This document shows positions 35,292 through 43,626 of a DNA stretch of 64,000 nucleotides, in pieces. Each line of letters starts with the position of its first letter. The stretch's first letter is position 1. The stretch is from assembly GCA_041920505.1 (NCBI GenBank), contig JBHGXV010000051.1:27151-91150 (forward strand). The letters are read 5' to 3'. A program made the position numbers and the translations under genes. This DNA comes from JBHGXV01 sp041920505 (GTDB lineage Bacteria; Bacillota; Bacilli; Brevibacillales; Brevibacillaceae). A model generated the notes under the pieces. That model saw only the letters and a list, made by a program, of their open reading frames with translations, had not been told where the DNA came from and ran no database searches.

Positions 35292-36611
35292 TTAACATTT
35301 GATCTCGGCGTTTTTGCGAGCGTACCAGTACCACGTGATGAGGAGACTGATCGCGTAATACGCGATGAAGGCATACAACGCGCCATTCGGAGAACCGGTG
35401 GCCTCGATCGACCAGCCAAACGTTTTCGGGATAAAGAACGCGCCATATGCGGCAATCGCGGCGGTGAACCCGAGTACCGGAGCGGCTTCTTTTTCATTGA
35501 AGATCACCGGAATCATGCGGAACGTCGAACCGTTGGCGATCCCCGTGGTGACGAACAGCACCATGAACATCAGGAAAAATCCGGTAAAGTTGTGCGCACC
35601 CATGAAGTAGATGACGCCCAGCGTCGCCGCGATCATCGCGATGATGTCCCAATAGGTTACGCGAGCGCCGCCCACCTTGTCCGACAGCCATCCCCCGACC
35701 GGACGGATCAGCGCGCCGACGAGCGGCCCGAGGAAGGCGAACTGAAGCGGGTTGACATCCGGGAATTGCGACTTGATCAGCAGCGGGAAGGCAGCCGAGT
35801 AACCGATGAACGAACCGAAGCACATGGTGTACAGCCAGGTCATCAGCCACATGTGTTTCCGTTTGAAGATCACGAATTGTTCCTTGAGCGACGCCTTGGC
35901 TGTCGGCAGGTTGTTCATGCCGAACATGGCGGCGACGGTGGTCAACGCAATCGGGATGACCCAGACGAATGCCGCGTTTTGCAACCATACCTGTTTGGTG
36001 ACGCCCGCCTGCGTCAGGGTTTGCGGGTCGCCGCCCAGCGCGCCAAAGATCCCCGCCGTGATCACCAGCGGACCGACGAACTGAATAACGCTGACGCCGA
36101 GGTTGCCCAGACCGGCGTTGAGGCCGAGCGCGGTCCCTTTCACCTTTTTTGGGAAGAAGAAGCTGATGTTGGCCATCGACGAAGAGAAGTTGCCGCCGCC
36201 GAAGCCGCACAGGGCCGCGAGAATGGCCATCTCTGTAAACGAGGTCGTCGGGTCTTGCACGGCCAGCCCGATCCCGATCGCCGGGATCAACAGGGACGCG
36301 GTACTGATCACCGTCCAGTTGCGGCCGCCGAAAATCGGCACGACGAACGAGTAGAAAATTCGCAGGGTGGCGCCGGACAGACCGGGCAGCGCCGCCAGGG
36401 TGAACAACTCTTCCGTGGTGAACTTGAATCCGGCGCTGTTCAGGTTGACAGCGACCACCGACCAGATTTGCCAGACGGCAAAGGATAACAGCAGTGCGGG
36501 AATCGAAATCCACAGGTTCCGATTCGCCACCTTCTTGCCTTCCGCTTCCCAGAACGCCGGATTTTCCGGTTCCCATCTGACGGAAGGCGAACTCTTCTGG
36601 ACTGCTTGCAT
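35292..36611 (-). CDS. NarK2-type nitrate/nitrite antiporter
   Basis: A 439-residue protein with 12 transmembrane helices, starting with a short hydrophilic stretch ending 'RNLWISIPALLLSFAVWQ', typical of the NarK2/NarU group. The nitrate signatures 'CGFGGGNFSSSMANISFFFP' and 'GFTAAIAAYGAFFIPK' are present. NarK2 proteins exchange nitrate for nitrite. RBS GAGGAGG. An NreC-like palindrome and -10 precede it, placing both transporters under the same control as narG. Confidence 0.93.
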   Translation of the reverse strand: MQAVQKSSPSVRWEPENPAFWEAEGKKVANRNLWISIPALLLSFAVWQIWSVVAVNLNSAGFKFTTEELFTLAALPGLSGATLRIFYSFVVPIFGGRNWTVISTASLLIPAIGIGLAVQDPTTSFTEMAILAALCGFGGGNFSSSMANISFFFPKKVKGTALGLNAGLGNLGVSVIQFVGPLVITAGIFGALGGDPQTLTQAGVTKQVWLQNAAFVWVIPIALTTVAAMFGMNNLPTAKASLKEQFVIFKRKHMWLMTWLYTMCFGSFIGYSAAFPLLIKSQFPDVNPLQFAFLGPLVGALIRPVGGWLSDKVGGARVTYWDIIAMIAATLGVIYFMGAHNFTGFFLMFMVLFVTTGIANGSTFRMIPVIFNEKEAAPVLGFTAAIAAYGAFFIPKTFGWSIEATGSPNGALYAFIAYYAISLLITWYWYARKNAEIKC

Positions 36612-36673
36612 GATCGTTTCCTCCTCGCTCCCAGAATCATGTGATAGATAGGAGTTATCTGTTTCCTGTCTTC

Positions 36674-36715
36674 ATTCTAGTGGGTATGGGTGCGGAAGTA
36701 AGTCGGGGAACTCCC
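36674..36715 (-). promoter_or_regulatory. Putative NreC operator and promoter of the narK genes
   Basis: GGGAACTCCC (36706-36715; context CGGGGAACTCCCTC) lies 26 bases upstream of a good minus-strand -10, TAGAAT (36674-36679). The same motif-to--10 spacing is seen at nreA. Confidence 0.68.
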
Positions 36716-36768
36716 TCATATCCGCCGGGCAAAACACCTGATTCTCTTGCCTTCGATTCCCCGATTGT

Positions 36769-36800
36769 AAAAAAAACCACAACCGGATGGGCAGGTTGTG
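36769..36800 (-). terminator. Terminator of the beta-CASP hydrolase gene
   Basis: Minus-strand stem CACAACC / GGTTGTG, loop TGCCCATCC, followed by GTTTTTTTT. It lies about 100 bases after the stop codon of the gene at 36903-38513. Confidence 0.82.
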
Positions 36801-36833
36801 ACGATCCTGTGGCAATCCATATCCATTATAGCG

Positions 36834-36856
36834 TTGGACAAAAAGCCTTTGTCCAA
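36834..36856. repeat. Perfect 9-bp inverted repeat
   Basis: TTGGACAAA and TTTGTCCAA flank the loop AAGCC, in the 3' untranslated region of the beta-CASP gene. No T run follows on either strand. Confidence 0.6.
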
Positions 36857-36902
36857 AGAGAGCGGTTGGACGGTCAAATGGCGTGGCATGGCGTTTAGGC
36901 GC

Positions 36903-38513
36903 TCACATCAGGTCGTGCAACTCGTCCAACTGCTCCTCCAGTTTCAACAGCCGCTCGGACACTTCCAGCCGCTGTTGGTCGGTCAACCGGTACTTGTGCA
37001 ACACCACGCTCAAGCCCTCCGCCGTGCGTTCCAGCGCCTGCAGGTACGCCTGCAATTCCGCGGCGGACAACTCCAGTTGCTTCGGCTCGTCAGAAACGGA
37101 AATAGACAGCGTGTCACCGGATGCGATCTCGATCGATTCGCCGCGAACGGGAATGTGGCACGACCAGTTCAACTCCTGTTCGAGCACGCGGCCCAACGCT
37201 TTGGCGGCCTCTTCCTCGCCGTGCACGAGGAACACCTTTTTCGGCGGCGCGGCAAACCCTTTCGCCCACTCCAGCAACTGGCGCTGATCGGCATGGGCGG
37301 AAAAGGCGGACAAGTCATGGATTTTGGCCGCTACCTTGACGGTGTGCCCGAGTACCTTCACCCGCTTCATGCCGGAGAGGATTTTGCGGCCGAGGCTGCC
37401 TTCCGCCTGATATCCGACGAACACGACATGGGTAGTTTCCTTCCACAACTGATGCTTCAGGTGGTGTTGAATCCGCCCGGCATCGGCCATTCCGCTACCG
37501 GAGATGATGATGGCGCAGCCTTTGAGCGTGTTGAGCCGCATCGACTCTTCGGCCGTGCGCACAAAGGTGAGACCGGGAAACGACAACGGATTGTCTCCCT
37601 CCGCAAACAACCGGGCGCTCTCTTCGTCAAAATACTCCGGGTTGGATTGAAACACCTCTGTGGCGGCAATCGCCAGCGGGCTGTCCACATACACCGGAAT
37701 ATCGCGGATCAGCCCGTTTTTGAACAGGTCATGCAACTGATACAACAGTTCCTGGGTGCGTCCGACGGCAAACGAGGGGATGAGCACCAGGCCGTTGTCC
37801 CGCTGTGCGTCGCGAATAACCTGCAACAATTGTTGGGATCGCTCGCCTGTCGTCGGGTGAAGACGGTTGCCGTACGTGGATTCAAGAAACAGGTAATCCG
37901 CTTCCCCGATCCGCTCGGGATCACGGACAATCGCCTGTCCGGTGGAGCCGATGTCGCCGGAGAACACCAGTTTCGTTTGCTTCCCCTCCTCGCTGATCCA
38001 CACCTCGATGATCGCCGACCCGAGGATGTGGCCGGCGTCCTTGAGGCGGATCGTCACCCGCTGTGACAGCCGAATCATCTCGTCGTAAGGAATCGAGACG
38101 AAACGGGGAAGCACGGCCAGGGCGTCTTCATGGGTGTACAACGGTTCCACCTTTTTTTTGCGTTGCCTGGAGCGCTTGCGGTTTTTCCACTCCGCCTCCA
38201 GCTCCTGAATGTGCCCGCTGTCTGGCAGCATGATTTTGCACAGCTCGTGCGTCGATTTGCTGCAGACGATTTTTCCCCGGAATCCTTCCCGTTTCAGCCT
38301 GGGCAACAACCCGGAGTGATCGATATGGGCGTGCGTCAAGAGCACGTGGGACAGATCGGCAGGATCGAACGGCCAGGGGGAGCGGTTCAGCTCTTCCAGT
38401 TCCCTGCCCCCCTGGAACATGCCGCAGTCGACCAGCAGCTTCTCGTCCCCCGACTCCAGCAGATAACACGATCCGGTAACCGTCTTCGCGCCACCCAGAA
38501 ACGTCACTTTCAT
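36903..38513 (-). CDS. Metallo-beta-lactamase/beta-CASP family ribonuclease-like protein
   Basis: A 536-residue protein. The MBL motif HAHIDHSG supplies zinc ligands near residue 60, and the 'FSGDIGSTG' and 'LESTYGNR' motifs follow. It has a beta-CASP domain ('VDSPLAIAATEVF'), and the RMMBL C-terminal motif 'AFSAHADQRQLLEW'. Family members (YsxH/CPSF73-like) are endo- or exoribonucleases. The start ATG 38513 has GAGGAGAG upstream. The last 60 residues are helical and outside the conserved fold. Gene context near the stress protein gives no direct functional clue. Confidence 0.9.
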   Translation of the reverse strand: MKVTFLGGAKTVTGSCYLLESGDEKLLVDCGMFQGGRELEELNRSPWPFDPADLSHVLLTHAHIDHSGLLPRLKREGFRGKIVCSKSTHELCKIMLPDSGHIQELEAEWKNRKRSRQRKKKVEPLYTHEDALAVLPRFVSIPYDEMIRLSQRVTIRLKDAGHILGSAIIEVWISEEGKQTKLVFSGDIGSTGQAIVRDPERIGEADYLFLESTYGNRLHPTTGERSQQLLQVIRDAQRDNGLVLIPSFAVGRTQELLYQLHDLFKNGLIRDIPVYVDSPLAIAATEVFQSNPEYFDEESARLFAEGDNPLSFPGLTFVRTAEESMRLNTLKGCAIIISGSGMADAGRIQHHLKHQLWKETTHVVFVGYQAEGSLGRKILSGMKRVKVLGHTVKVAAKIHDLSAFSAHADQRQLLEWAKGFAAPPKKVFLVHGEEEAAKALGRVLEQELNWSCHIPVRGESIEIASGDTLSISVSDEPKQLELSAAELQAYLQALERTAEGLSVVLHKYRLTDQQRLEVSERLLKLEEQLDELHDLM

Positions 38514-38549
38514 GCCATCACTCTCCTCTTTGCAGCAAGGTCGATTTCC

Positions 38550-38588
38550 TAAAAACAACAAACAGGCAGCCCCGCGTACGGAACTGCC
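38550..38588 (-). terminator. Terminator of the universal stress protein gene
   Basis: Minus-strand stem GGCAGTTCCG / CGGGGCTGCC (two G-U pairs) with loop TACG, followed by TGTTTGTTGTTTTT. Confidence 0.8.
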
Positions 38589-38607
38589 GGCATGCCGTTT
38601 GATTCCA

Positions 38608-39036
38608 CTAGCGCACGATCAGCACCGAGCAAGGTGAATGGTGCAGCACTTTGGCGCTGACGCTGCCAAGCAGGACGGACGAAACCAGACCATGCCCCTC
38701 GCTGCCGAGGACGATCACGTCATAGCCGCCTGTCTTCGCTTCCTCGCAAATCACTTCTGCCGGATTGCCGAACAAGGTCTGGCAACGAACCCGCTCTTTG
38801 TCGGGAAACCGTTCGCACGCCTGCGACGCGGCCGTCTCGGCGGGAACATCCTGTTCGGCTTCGAACGGGTACGGAATGTAGCCTACCACTTCCGGCGCGG
38901 GGAGCACGTACGGCTGGTGCACATACAAGATGGTAAACTCTGCCTTGGGCATCTCCCGGTAAGCGTTCACCGCCCAATCGACCGCTTTTTGCGAAGCTTC
39001 TGAACCATCCACCGCCAACAACACACGTGTAAACAA
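38608..39036 (-). CDS. Universal stress protein UspA family
   Basis: A 142-residue single Usp domain. It opens with VLLAVDGSEASQKAVDWA and has the ATP-binding type motif 'VLGSEGHGLVSSVLLGSVS' near residues 108-126 (GxGxxxx-S variant). Usp proteins support survival in stasis, low oxygen or respiratory block. An Fnr-type class II site lies upstream, so anaerobic induction is likely. Confidence 0.93.
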   Translation of the reverse strand: MFTRVLLAVDGSEASQKAVDWAVNAYREMPKAEFTILYVHQPYVLPAPEVVGYIPYPFEAEQDVPAETAASQACERFPDKERVRCQTLFGNPAEVICEEAKTGGYDVIVLGSEGHGLVSSVLLGSVSAKVLHHSPCSVLIVR

Positions 39037-39092
39037 GCTAGATCCCTCCCTTGATCCTGCGGTTAGCCGTCTCTGGTGACGTTTTCATGTCC

Positions 39093-39135
39093 ATCGTACC
39101 GTGCCGGGTTGTCCCAACGTGTGACGTCCTTCACA
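39093..39135 (-). promoter_or_regulatory. Fnr-type class II promoter of the usp gene
   Basis: TGTGACGTCCTTCACA (39120-39135), a perfect TGTGA-N6-TCACA, is 21 bases from a minus-strand -10 hexamer TACGAT (39093-39098). Confidence 0.82.
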
Positions 39136-39192
39136 CCTTCAGCAAATTTTTTGTCAATTCACGAACGAATTTCACCATTCGGTAACAAACCG

Positions 39193-39218
39193 CAAAAAGG
39201 GACGCGTGTTAGCGTCCC
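39193..39218 (-). terminator. Terminator of mobA-moeA-mobB
   Basis: Minus-strand perfect stem GGGACGC / GCGTCCC with loop TAACAC, followed by TTTTTG, immediately after the mobB stop. Confidence 0.93.
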
Positions 39219-39222
39219 CGGA

Positions 39223-39750
39223 TCAACCCTGATTCTGTTGTTGGATTCGCGCCAGCAAAAAACCGGCAATGCCCTCCTCGTCGTCAATGGAAAAGACGGG
39301 AAGCGGGACACCGTCGAGCGCAAGCCAGCTTGCCACGGCGATGCAATTGCAAACAAGGCTGAGCAGTTCGAGATCTTCCGGACGTCGCACCACCGCCACT
39401 TTCGGGTAGGCTTCCTGCTTGAATCCTTCCACCAGCACGATCTGCGCTCCTGCCTCCGTCATCCTCGCAATCAGTTCAGAAAGCGGCACGGCGCGCTGTT
39501 CGATCCACGCCGTTTTGGTTCGCGACTGGATCGCCACCAGTTCGGCGCCCGCCTCGCGAAATCGCCAGGTGTCTGTTCCCCGCCGATCCATCTCGAAATC
39601 ATGACCGTCGTGCTTGATCACCCCGACGCGGTACCCTTCCTGGCGCAAACGCTGAATCAGCCTGGTCACAAGGGTGGTCTTGCCGGAGTTGGAATAGCCG
39701 ACGAACTGGACGACGAACGGTGTCCCGGTCGCACCCCTCACCGGCCTCAC
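39223..39750 (-). CDS. mobB: Molybdopterin-guanine dinucleotide biosynthesis protein MobB
   Basis: A 175-residue GTP-binding protein. The P-loop GYSNSGKT is at residues 18-25, and 'IKHDGHDFE' and 'VLVEGFKQEAYPK' are family signatures. It assists MobA in forming the guanylated cofactor used by NarG. The GTG at 39750 overlaps the moeA stop (GTGA), and the length equals that of Bacillus MobB. It is the last gene of the molybdenum cofactor operon. Confidence 0.95.
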   Translation of the reverse strand: MRPVRGATGTPFVVQFVGYSNSGKTTLVTRLIQRLRQEGYRVGVIKHDGHDFEMDRRGTDTWRFREAGAELVAIQSRTKTAWIEQRAVPLSELIARMTEAGAQIVLVEGFKQEAYPKVAVVRRPEDLELLSLVCNCIAVASWLALDGVPLPVFSIDDEEGIAGFLLARIQQQNQG

Positions 39751-41006
39751 GTCCTTTTCCGCCAGCCGGGTTCGCCGATCGGGATGACCTGGACGGTTTC
39801 GCCCGCCCGTTTGCCCCTGCCGCCTGCGGGAATGACGACGAGACACTCGCTGTCCTTGAGCGTGCTTAGCATGCCTGACTTGTCGCGAAAGTCGGGCGAG
39901 ACGTACAAGGCGCCTCCTTCCGTGTACAGCGTTCCCCGCAGATAGCGGGGGAACGGGCAAGGCTTGTCGTAATCGGCTGCAAGCACGGCCTGGATTGGCT
40001 GCGTCCTCGGGGCGGGCTTCCCCAGCATGGCACGGATGAGCGGCCGCACGAACAGGTGAAAGCCGACGAAGCAGGCCCCAGGGTTGCCGGACAGGCCGCA
40101 CAAGATCGTGTCCCGATAGCGCAGGACGGTCGTCGGGCTGCCCGGCCGCATCGCCACCCGGTTAAACAACAACTCGACGCCGGTCTCGCCGGCCAGCGAA
40201 GCGATGATGTCAAAATCTCCCACTGACACCCCGCCTGTCGTCACCAGCACATCCACCTGCTCGACAGCTTCCGCGATGGCCGCCATCGCCGCCTCCCGGT
40301 CGTCCGGCAGCGGCTGAAACATGACAGGTTCGCCGTCCGCCTCGCGGATCATCGCGGCCAGCATCGGTCCGTTGCTGTTGCGGATTTTGCCGGGAACAAG
40401 CGGATGGTCCGGCGCCAATAGTTCGCTGCCGGTTGACAACAGCCCGATTCGCGGTCTGCGCACGACCGGCACCCGCGTCATCCCAAACGTGGCCAGAACC
40501 GCTATCGCTCCCGCGTTGATCGGCTCGCCCGCCCGCAGCACACAGTCGCCTGCGGCCACTTCTTCTCCGCGGGCGGAAATGTTTTCGCCCGGAGTCAACT
40601 CCCTTTTCACCTCGACCACTTCCAGCCGTTCGCCGGGACGAACCGTCTGCTCAAACATCACCACCGCGTCCGAGCCGGGCGGCAGCATCGCGCCGGTCAT
40701 AATCCGGCTGGCTTCGCCCGCTTGAAGCGCACGCTTTGGCACGTTCCCCGCCGCGATCGTCTCCACCACGCGCAACCGCGCCGGGGCGTCAGGCGCAGCC
40801 CCTTTGGTATCCGCCGCGCGCACGGCATACCCGTCCATGGCCGCCCGATCAAACGGCGGCAGGTCGCAGGTCGCGTAAAGATCTTCCGCTAGTGTCCGCC
40901 CAAGCGCGTCATGTAGCCCCACTTCCTCGGCAGGCAGGGGGGTAGCTTCCGTAAGCAATCGCTTGACCGCCTCATCAACGGTCAGCGTCTGGCGATGAAA
41001 GCGCAT
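39747..41006 (-). CDS. moeA: Molybdopterin molybdenumtransferase MoeA
   Basis: A 419-residue enzyme inserting molybdenum into adenylylated molybdopterin. It has the 'PPFDRAAMDGYAV' motif near residue 50, 'GEASRIMTGAMLPPGSDAVV' near 100, and a MoaB/Mog-like domain with 'STGSELL' and 'TTGGVSVGDFD'. The C-terminal barrel domain is complete. It overlaps mobA by 32 bases and mobB by 4 and supplies cofactor for the neighbouring nitrate reductase. Confidence 0.97.
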   Translation of the reverse strand: MRFHRQTLTVDEAVKRLLTEATPLPAEEVGLHDALGRTLAEDLYATCDLPPFDRAAMDGYAVRAADTKGAAPDAPARLRVVETIAAGNVPKRALQAGEASRIMTGAMLPPGSDAVVMFEQTVRPGERLEVVEVKRELTPGENISARGEEVAAGDCVLRAGEPINAGAIAVLATFGMTRVPVVRRPRIGLLSTGSELLAPDHPLVPGKIRNSNGPMLAAMIREADGEPVMFQPLPDDREAAMAAIAEAVEQVDVLVTTGGVSVGDFDIIASLAGETGVELLFNRVAMRPGSPTTVLRYRDTILCGLSGNPGACFVGFHLFVRPLIRAMLGKPAPRTQPIQAVLAADYDKPCPFPRYLRGTLYTEGGALYVSPDFRDKSGMLSTLKDSECLVVIPAGGRGKRAGETVQVIPIGEPGWRKRT

Positions 41007-41613
41007 CGCGCCTCCTCCTCTCTTTCAATGCCGTCTCGTACTCGTCCGGCGTGTTCATGTTGTAGGCGGCCCACCGATCCGCCCAGTTTCCGGTCAGTTG
41101 TTTTACACAGAGTTGCGACAGCACGTCGGTAACGCGATACCGTCCGCAAGCGAACGCCGCTTCCCACACCGGCTGTGTCCGCCGGTGGTAAAGGGCAAGC
41201 AACGGGTGCAATCTGCCGTCTGTGGACGCAACCAGCGCGTCCCAGCGGGTCAGCTCGTCCCGGTAACCGGCCAGGCGGCTGACCACGTCCCGGTCGACGA
41301 ACGGCAAATCGCAGGAAAAGACGGCGATCCCGTCCTCGCTAGTGACCCGCAACGCGGTGATGAGCCCGCTGATCGGTCCGCGCGACTCGACCTGATCGCC
41401 GGTCAGTCGGACGCCCAACCGTTCCAGATCGGCCAACGGCAGCCGATCAGGTGTATTGGAGACCACCAGACACGGCAGTCCCGCTTCCGCCACGCTTTCC
41501 GCGAGGTGGACGAGCAACGCGCGGCCGCCCCAGTCCAACAGTTCCTTGGGACGTCCCATCCGGCTGCTCTGGCCGCCGGCGAGAATCACACCGCAAAGCG
41601 AGATCGGTTTCAT
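40975..41613 (-). CDS. mobA: Molybdenum cofactor guanylyltransferase MobA
   Basis: A 212-residue nucleotidyltransferase with the signature LAGGQSSRMGRPKELLDW near the N-terminus and 'FSCDLPFVDRDV' for metal binding. It transfers GMP to Mo-molybdopterin. I chose ATG 41613 because AGGA lies 8 bases upstream; an ATG three codons earlier (41622) is too close to its GGAAAGG. First gene of the operon, behind an Fnr-type class II promoter. Confidence 0.94.
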   Translation of the reverse strand: MKPISLCGVILAGGQSSRMGRPKELLDWGGRALLVHLAESVAEAGLPCLVVSNTPDRLPLADLERLGVRLTGDQVESRGPISGLITALRVTSEDGIAVFSCDLPFVDRDVVSRLAGYRDELTRWDALVASTDGRLHPLLALYHRRTQPVWEAAFACGRYRVTDVLSQLCVKQLTGNWADRWAAYNMNTPDEYETALKERRRRDALSSPDADR

Positions 41614-41762
41614 CTGTTCCATCCTTTCCGGCACGCCTACCTTTTGCGCCTGTCGCTCTGCCGCCCGTTTCCTCATTTTGAGCCAACGCGAGCCCTTTTG
41701 GCAACACCGGCTCCCTGTGAAAACGGTGGTCCGGCAACTTTGCTTTCGATCATTCCTACGCC

Positions 41763-41833
41763 ATTTTATTTGACAGGACGGTGAAAAGTTGTGATATCTT
41801 TCACAACAATCGTGTATTTTTTCATGTTATCAT
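41763..41833. promoter_or_regulatory. Divergent Fnr-type class II promoters (mobA / crp-type regulator)
   Basis: TGTGATATCTTTCACA (41790-41805) is flanked by minus -10 TAAAAT (41763-41768, 21 bases away) and plus -10 TATCAT (41828-41833, 22 bases away). The 305-base gap between the genes contains no ORF that I can support. This ties molybdenum cofactor synthesis and a regulator gene to one activator. Confidence 0.8.
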
Positions 41834-41918
41834 ACGAAAATGAAAATGAAACTCACTTCTCGCATGCAAACATGCTACAATCAGAATCAATCGGCGACAA
41901 GGAAAGAAGTGGTGCTAC

Positions 41919-42599
41919 GTGAACCAATCGTTACCGTTCTTGCGTCAATTCCCGCTGTTTCGGGAACTGGACGATCAGGAGTTTGAGAAGTTGTCCCAGA
42001 TCACCATCGCTCACTCCTATCAGAAAAAAGCAAACGTTTTCATGCAGGGAGAACCCCGGCAGGCCGTTTTCTTCATTCGCAAAGGCATTATCAAGGTGTA
42101 CAAGATCGACGTCAACGGCAATGAGCAGATCGTCTCCTTCCTGCGCAAAGGCGAGATGTTCCCGCACACCGGGTTCTTCGATCAGACGCCGTACCCGGCG
42201 ACGGCTGAAGTGATCGAGCCGACCGACCTGTTCGTCATCCCGATCAAGTCGTTCGAGCAACTGATGCTGGAGACACCGACGATCGCGATCAAGGTCATGC
42301 GCGTCATGGGCGAAAAAATCAGGGAACTGCAAGCCAAATTGCAGGAGTTTGCCGTCTACGACGTCAACTGCCGGATCTATTCGTTCCTGATGCGCCTGGC
42401 CAGGGAACACGGCACGCTTGTCGGCGACCACATCCAGATCAACCTGCCGCTCACTCACCAGGAGTTTGCCAACATGGTGGGCACGACGCGCGAAACCGTC
42501 AACCGTGTCTTCAGTCAACTGAAAAAAGACCAGATCATCTCCATGGACCGCAAACGGATCACCATCCTCGACCCGCAAGCGCTGGAGGAGTTGGTCTAG
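41919..42599 (+). CDS. Crp/Fnr-family transcription regulator without cluster cysteines
   Basis: A 226-residue protein: cyclic-nucleotide-binding-type beta roll (about 15-120), dimerisation helix, and a winged helix with TTRETVNRVFSQLKK as recognition helix. The R-E-T-V-x-R pattern equals that of E. coli CRP (R180, E181, R185), which reads TGTGA half-sites. Only one cysteine is present, so it is not an Fe-S sensor; an NO-sensing DNR/NnrR-like or ligand-independent regulator is possible. Starts at GTG; AAGGAAAG is the nearest weak RBS. Its own promoter has a TGTGA-N6-TCACA site. Confidence 0.88.
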   Translation: MNQSLPFLRQFPLFRELDDQEFEKLSQITIAHSYQKKANVFMQGEPRQAVFFIRKGIIKVYKIDVNGNEQIVSFLRKGEMFPHTGFFDQTPYPATAEVIEPTDLFVIPIKSFEQLMLETPTIAIKVMRVMGEKIRELQAKLQEFAVYDVNCRIYSFLMRLAREHGTLVGDHIQINLPLTHQEFANMVGTTRETVNRVFSQLKKDQIISMDRKRITILDPQALEELV

Positions 42600-42617
42600 C
42601 CGCGCACAGCACAGATC

Positions 42618-42656
42618 GGCCCCTGTCCTTCCGTGGAAGCGACAAGGGCCGTTTTT
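42618..42656 (+). terminator. Terminator of the Crp-type regulator gene
   Basis: Stem GGCCCCTGT / ACAAGGGCC with an inner TCC/GGA pair, followed by GTTTTTGG, 18 bases after the stop codon. Confidence 0.85.
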
Positions 42657-42663
42657 GGCTGCG

Positions 42664-42906
42664 TTACGCCTGCACTTTTTTAATCGCTACCTGCCACACC
42701 TCCGGGCCTTCCTGCACATACTGCCAGCCAAACTGCTGCGGCCGTTCCATGCCGAACTGGTAGTAGAGCGGCTTCGGGTCGTGGTCGTTGATCAAAAGCA
42801 TGCTTTCCCCCAGTTCAAGTTTGTCGAATTCCTCGAAAATCACGCGGTGTTTGTCCCGCGGAGCGTATTGACGAGCGTCAACCGTTGTTTTGTATGCTTG
42901 GCTCAT
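42664..42906 (-). CDS. Single-domain DUF2249 protein
   Basis: An 80-residue TusA/SirA-like protein: 'DARQYAPRDKHRVIFEEFDKL' (opening strand and helix), 'LLINDHDPKPLYYQF' and 'VWQVAIKK' match the DUF2249 pattern. Such proteins recur next to denitrification genes, and their biochemical role is unknown. It shares a perfectly symmetric Fnr-type site with a divergent two-domain DUF2249 protein. RBS GGAAAGGAG. Confidence 0.87.
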   Translation of the reverse strand: MSQAYKTTVDARQYAPRDKHRVIFEEFDKLELGESMLLINDHDPKPLYYQFGMERPQQFGWQYVQEGPEVWQVAIKKVQA

Positions 42907-42947
42907 GTCTGATTCTCCTTTCCTTGTTGGGACCTTCGGGCATCCTC

Positions 42948-43017
42948 ATCTTATCCCGTTTCGCCCCGCGCAAATGTGATAGCTATCACAAATCGCCCGC
43001 GAATATGGGATTAAACT
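42948..43017. promoter_or_regulatory. Divergent Fnr-type class II promoters (DUF2249 genes)
   Basis: TGTGATAGCTATCACA (42975-42990) is a perfect palindrome over all 16 bases. Minus -10 TAAGAT (42948-42953) and plus -10 TAAACT (43012-43017) are both exactly 21 bases from its edges. Confidence 0.9.
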
Positions 43018-43050
43018 AAATGTAACTTGAGACAAAAGGAGAGAAGAACG

Positions 43051-43626
43051 ATGAATGTGAACCAAGTCGTTCTTGATGTACGCGAACACCTGCGAAAAAA
43101 ATTGGAACCGTTTGAACTGATTATGAATACGGTCAAAAACCTGTCGCCGACAGACGTGTTTGTCCTGCACGCCACCTTCAAGCCCGTGCCGCTGCTCGGC
43201 GTGATGATGGCCAAAGGCTATAAAAACAAAGTGAAACAAGTGGATACCGACCACTGGGTGGTCACCTTCGTTCATAAAAGCCAGGCGCATCTCTTGGACA
43301 GCATCGAAGTGGCGGACACACCGGAAGTCAAGCCCCAGATGGCACAAGGCGCGGACACACCGGCCGCAGACGCTGTTCAAGCGGCGGGTCAGGGCAAACC
43401 GGCGGGCAAGGGCGTCTACACCTTGGACAACCGCGGTCTGGAGCCGCCGCAACCGATGATGCGCACCCTGGCCCAGCTGGAAAAGATGGCGTCGGGCGAG
43501 ACGCTGGTGATCATCAATGACCGCGTCCCCGTCTTTTTGATCGAAGAACTGAACCAGTTGGGATACACCTACGAAACGGAGGAATGGGAAAATGGTGCAG
43601 CCAAAGTTACGATCCGCAAGCCGTAA
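43051..43626 (+). CDS. Two-domain DUF2249 protein
   Basis: A 191-residue protein with an N-terminal DUF2249-like domain (about 5-85, 'VFVLHATFKPVPLLGVMMAKGY') and a C-terminal classical one (about 120-190, 'YTLDNRGLEPPQPMMRTL' and 'VIINDRVPVFLIEELNQLGY', shown in parts), joined by an Ala/Gly/Pro-rich linker. RBS AAAAGGAGAG. The downstream fnr gene starts within its last codons, so the two are translated together. Likely an accessory factor of anaerobic or nitrogen-oxide metabolism, by association only. Confidence 0.85.
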   Translation: MNVNQVVLDVREHLRKKLEPFELIMNTVKNLSPTDVFVLHATFKPVPLLGVMMAKGYKNKVKQVDTDHWVVTFVHKSQAHLLDSIEVADTPEVKPQMAQGADTPAADAVQAAGQGKPAGKGVYTLDNRGLEPPQPMMRTLAQLEKMASGETLVIINDRVPVFLIEELNQLGYTYETEEWENGAAKVTIRKP

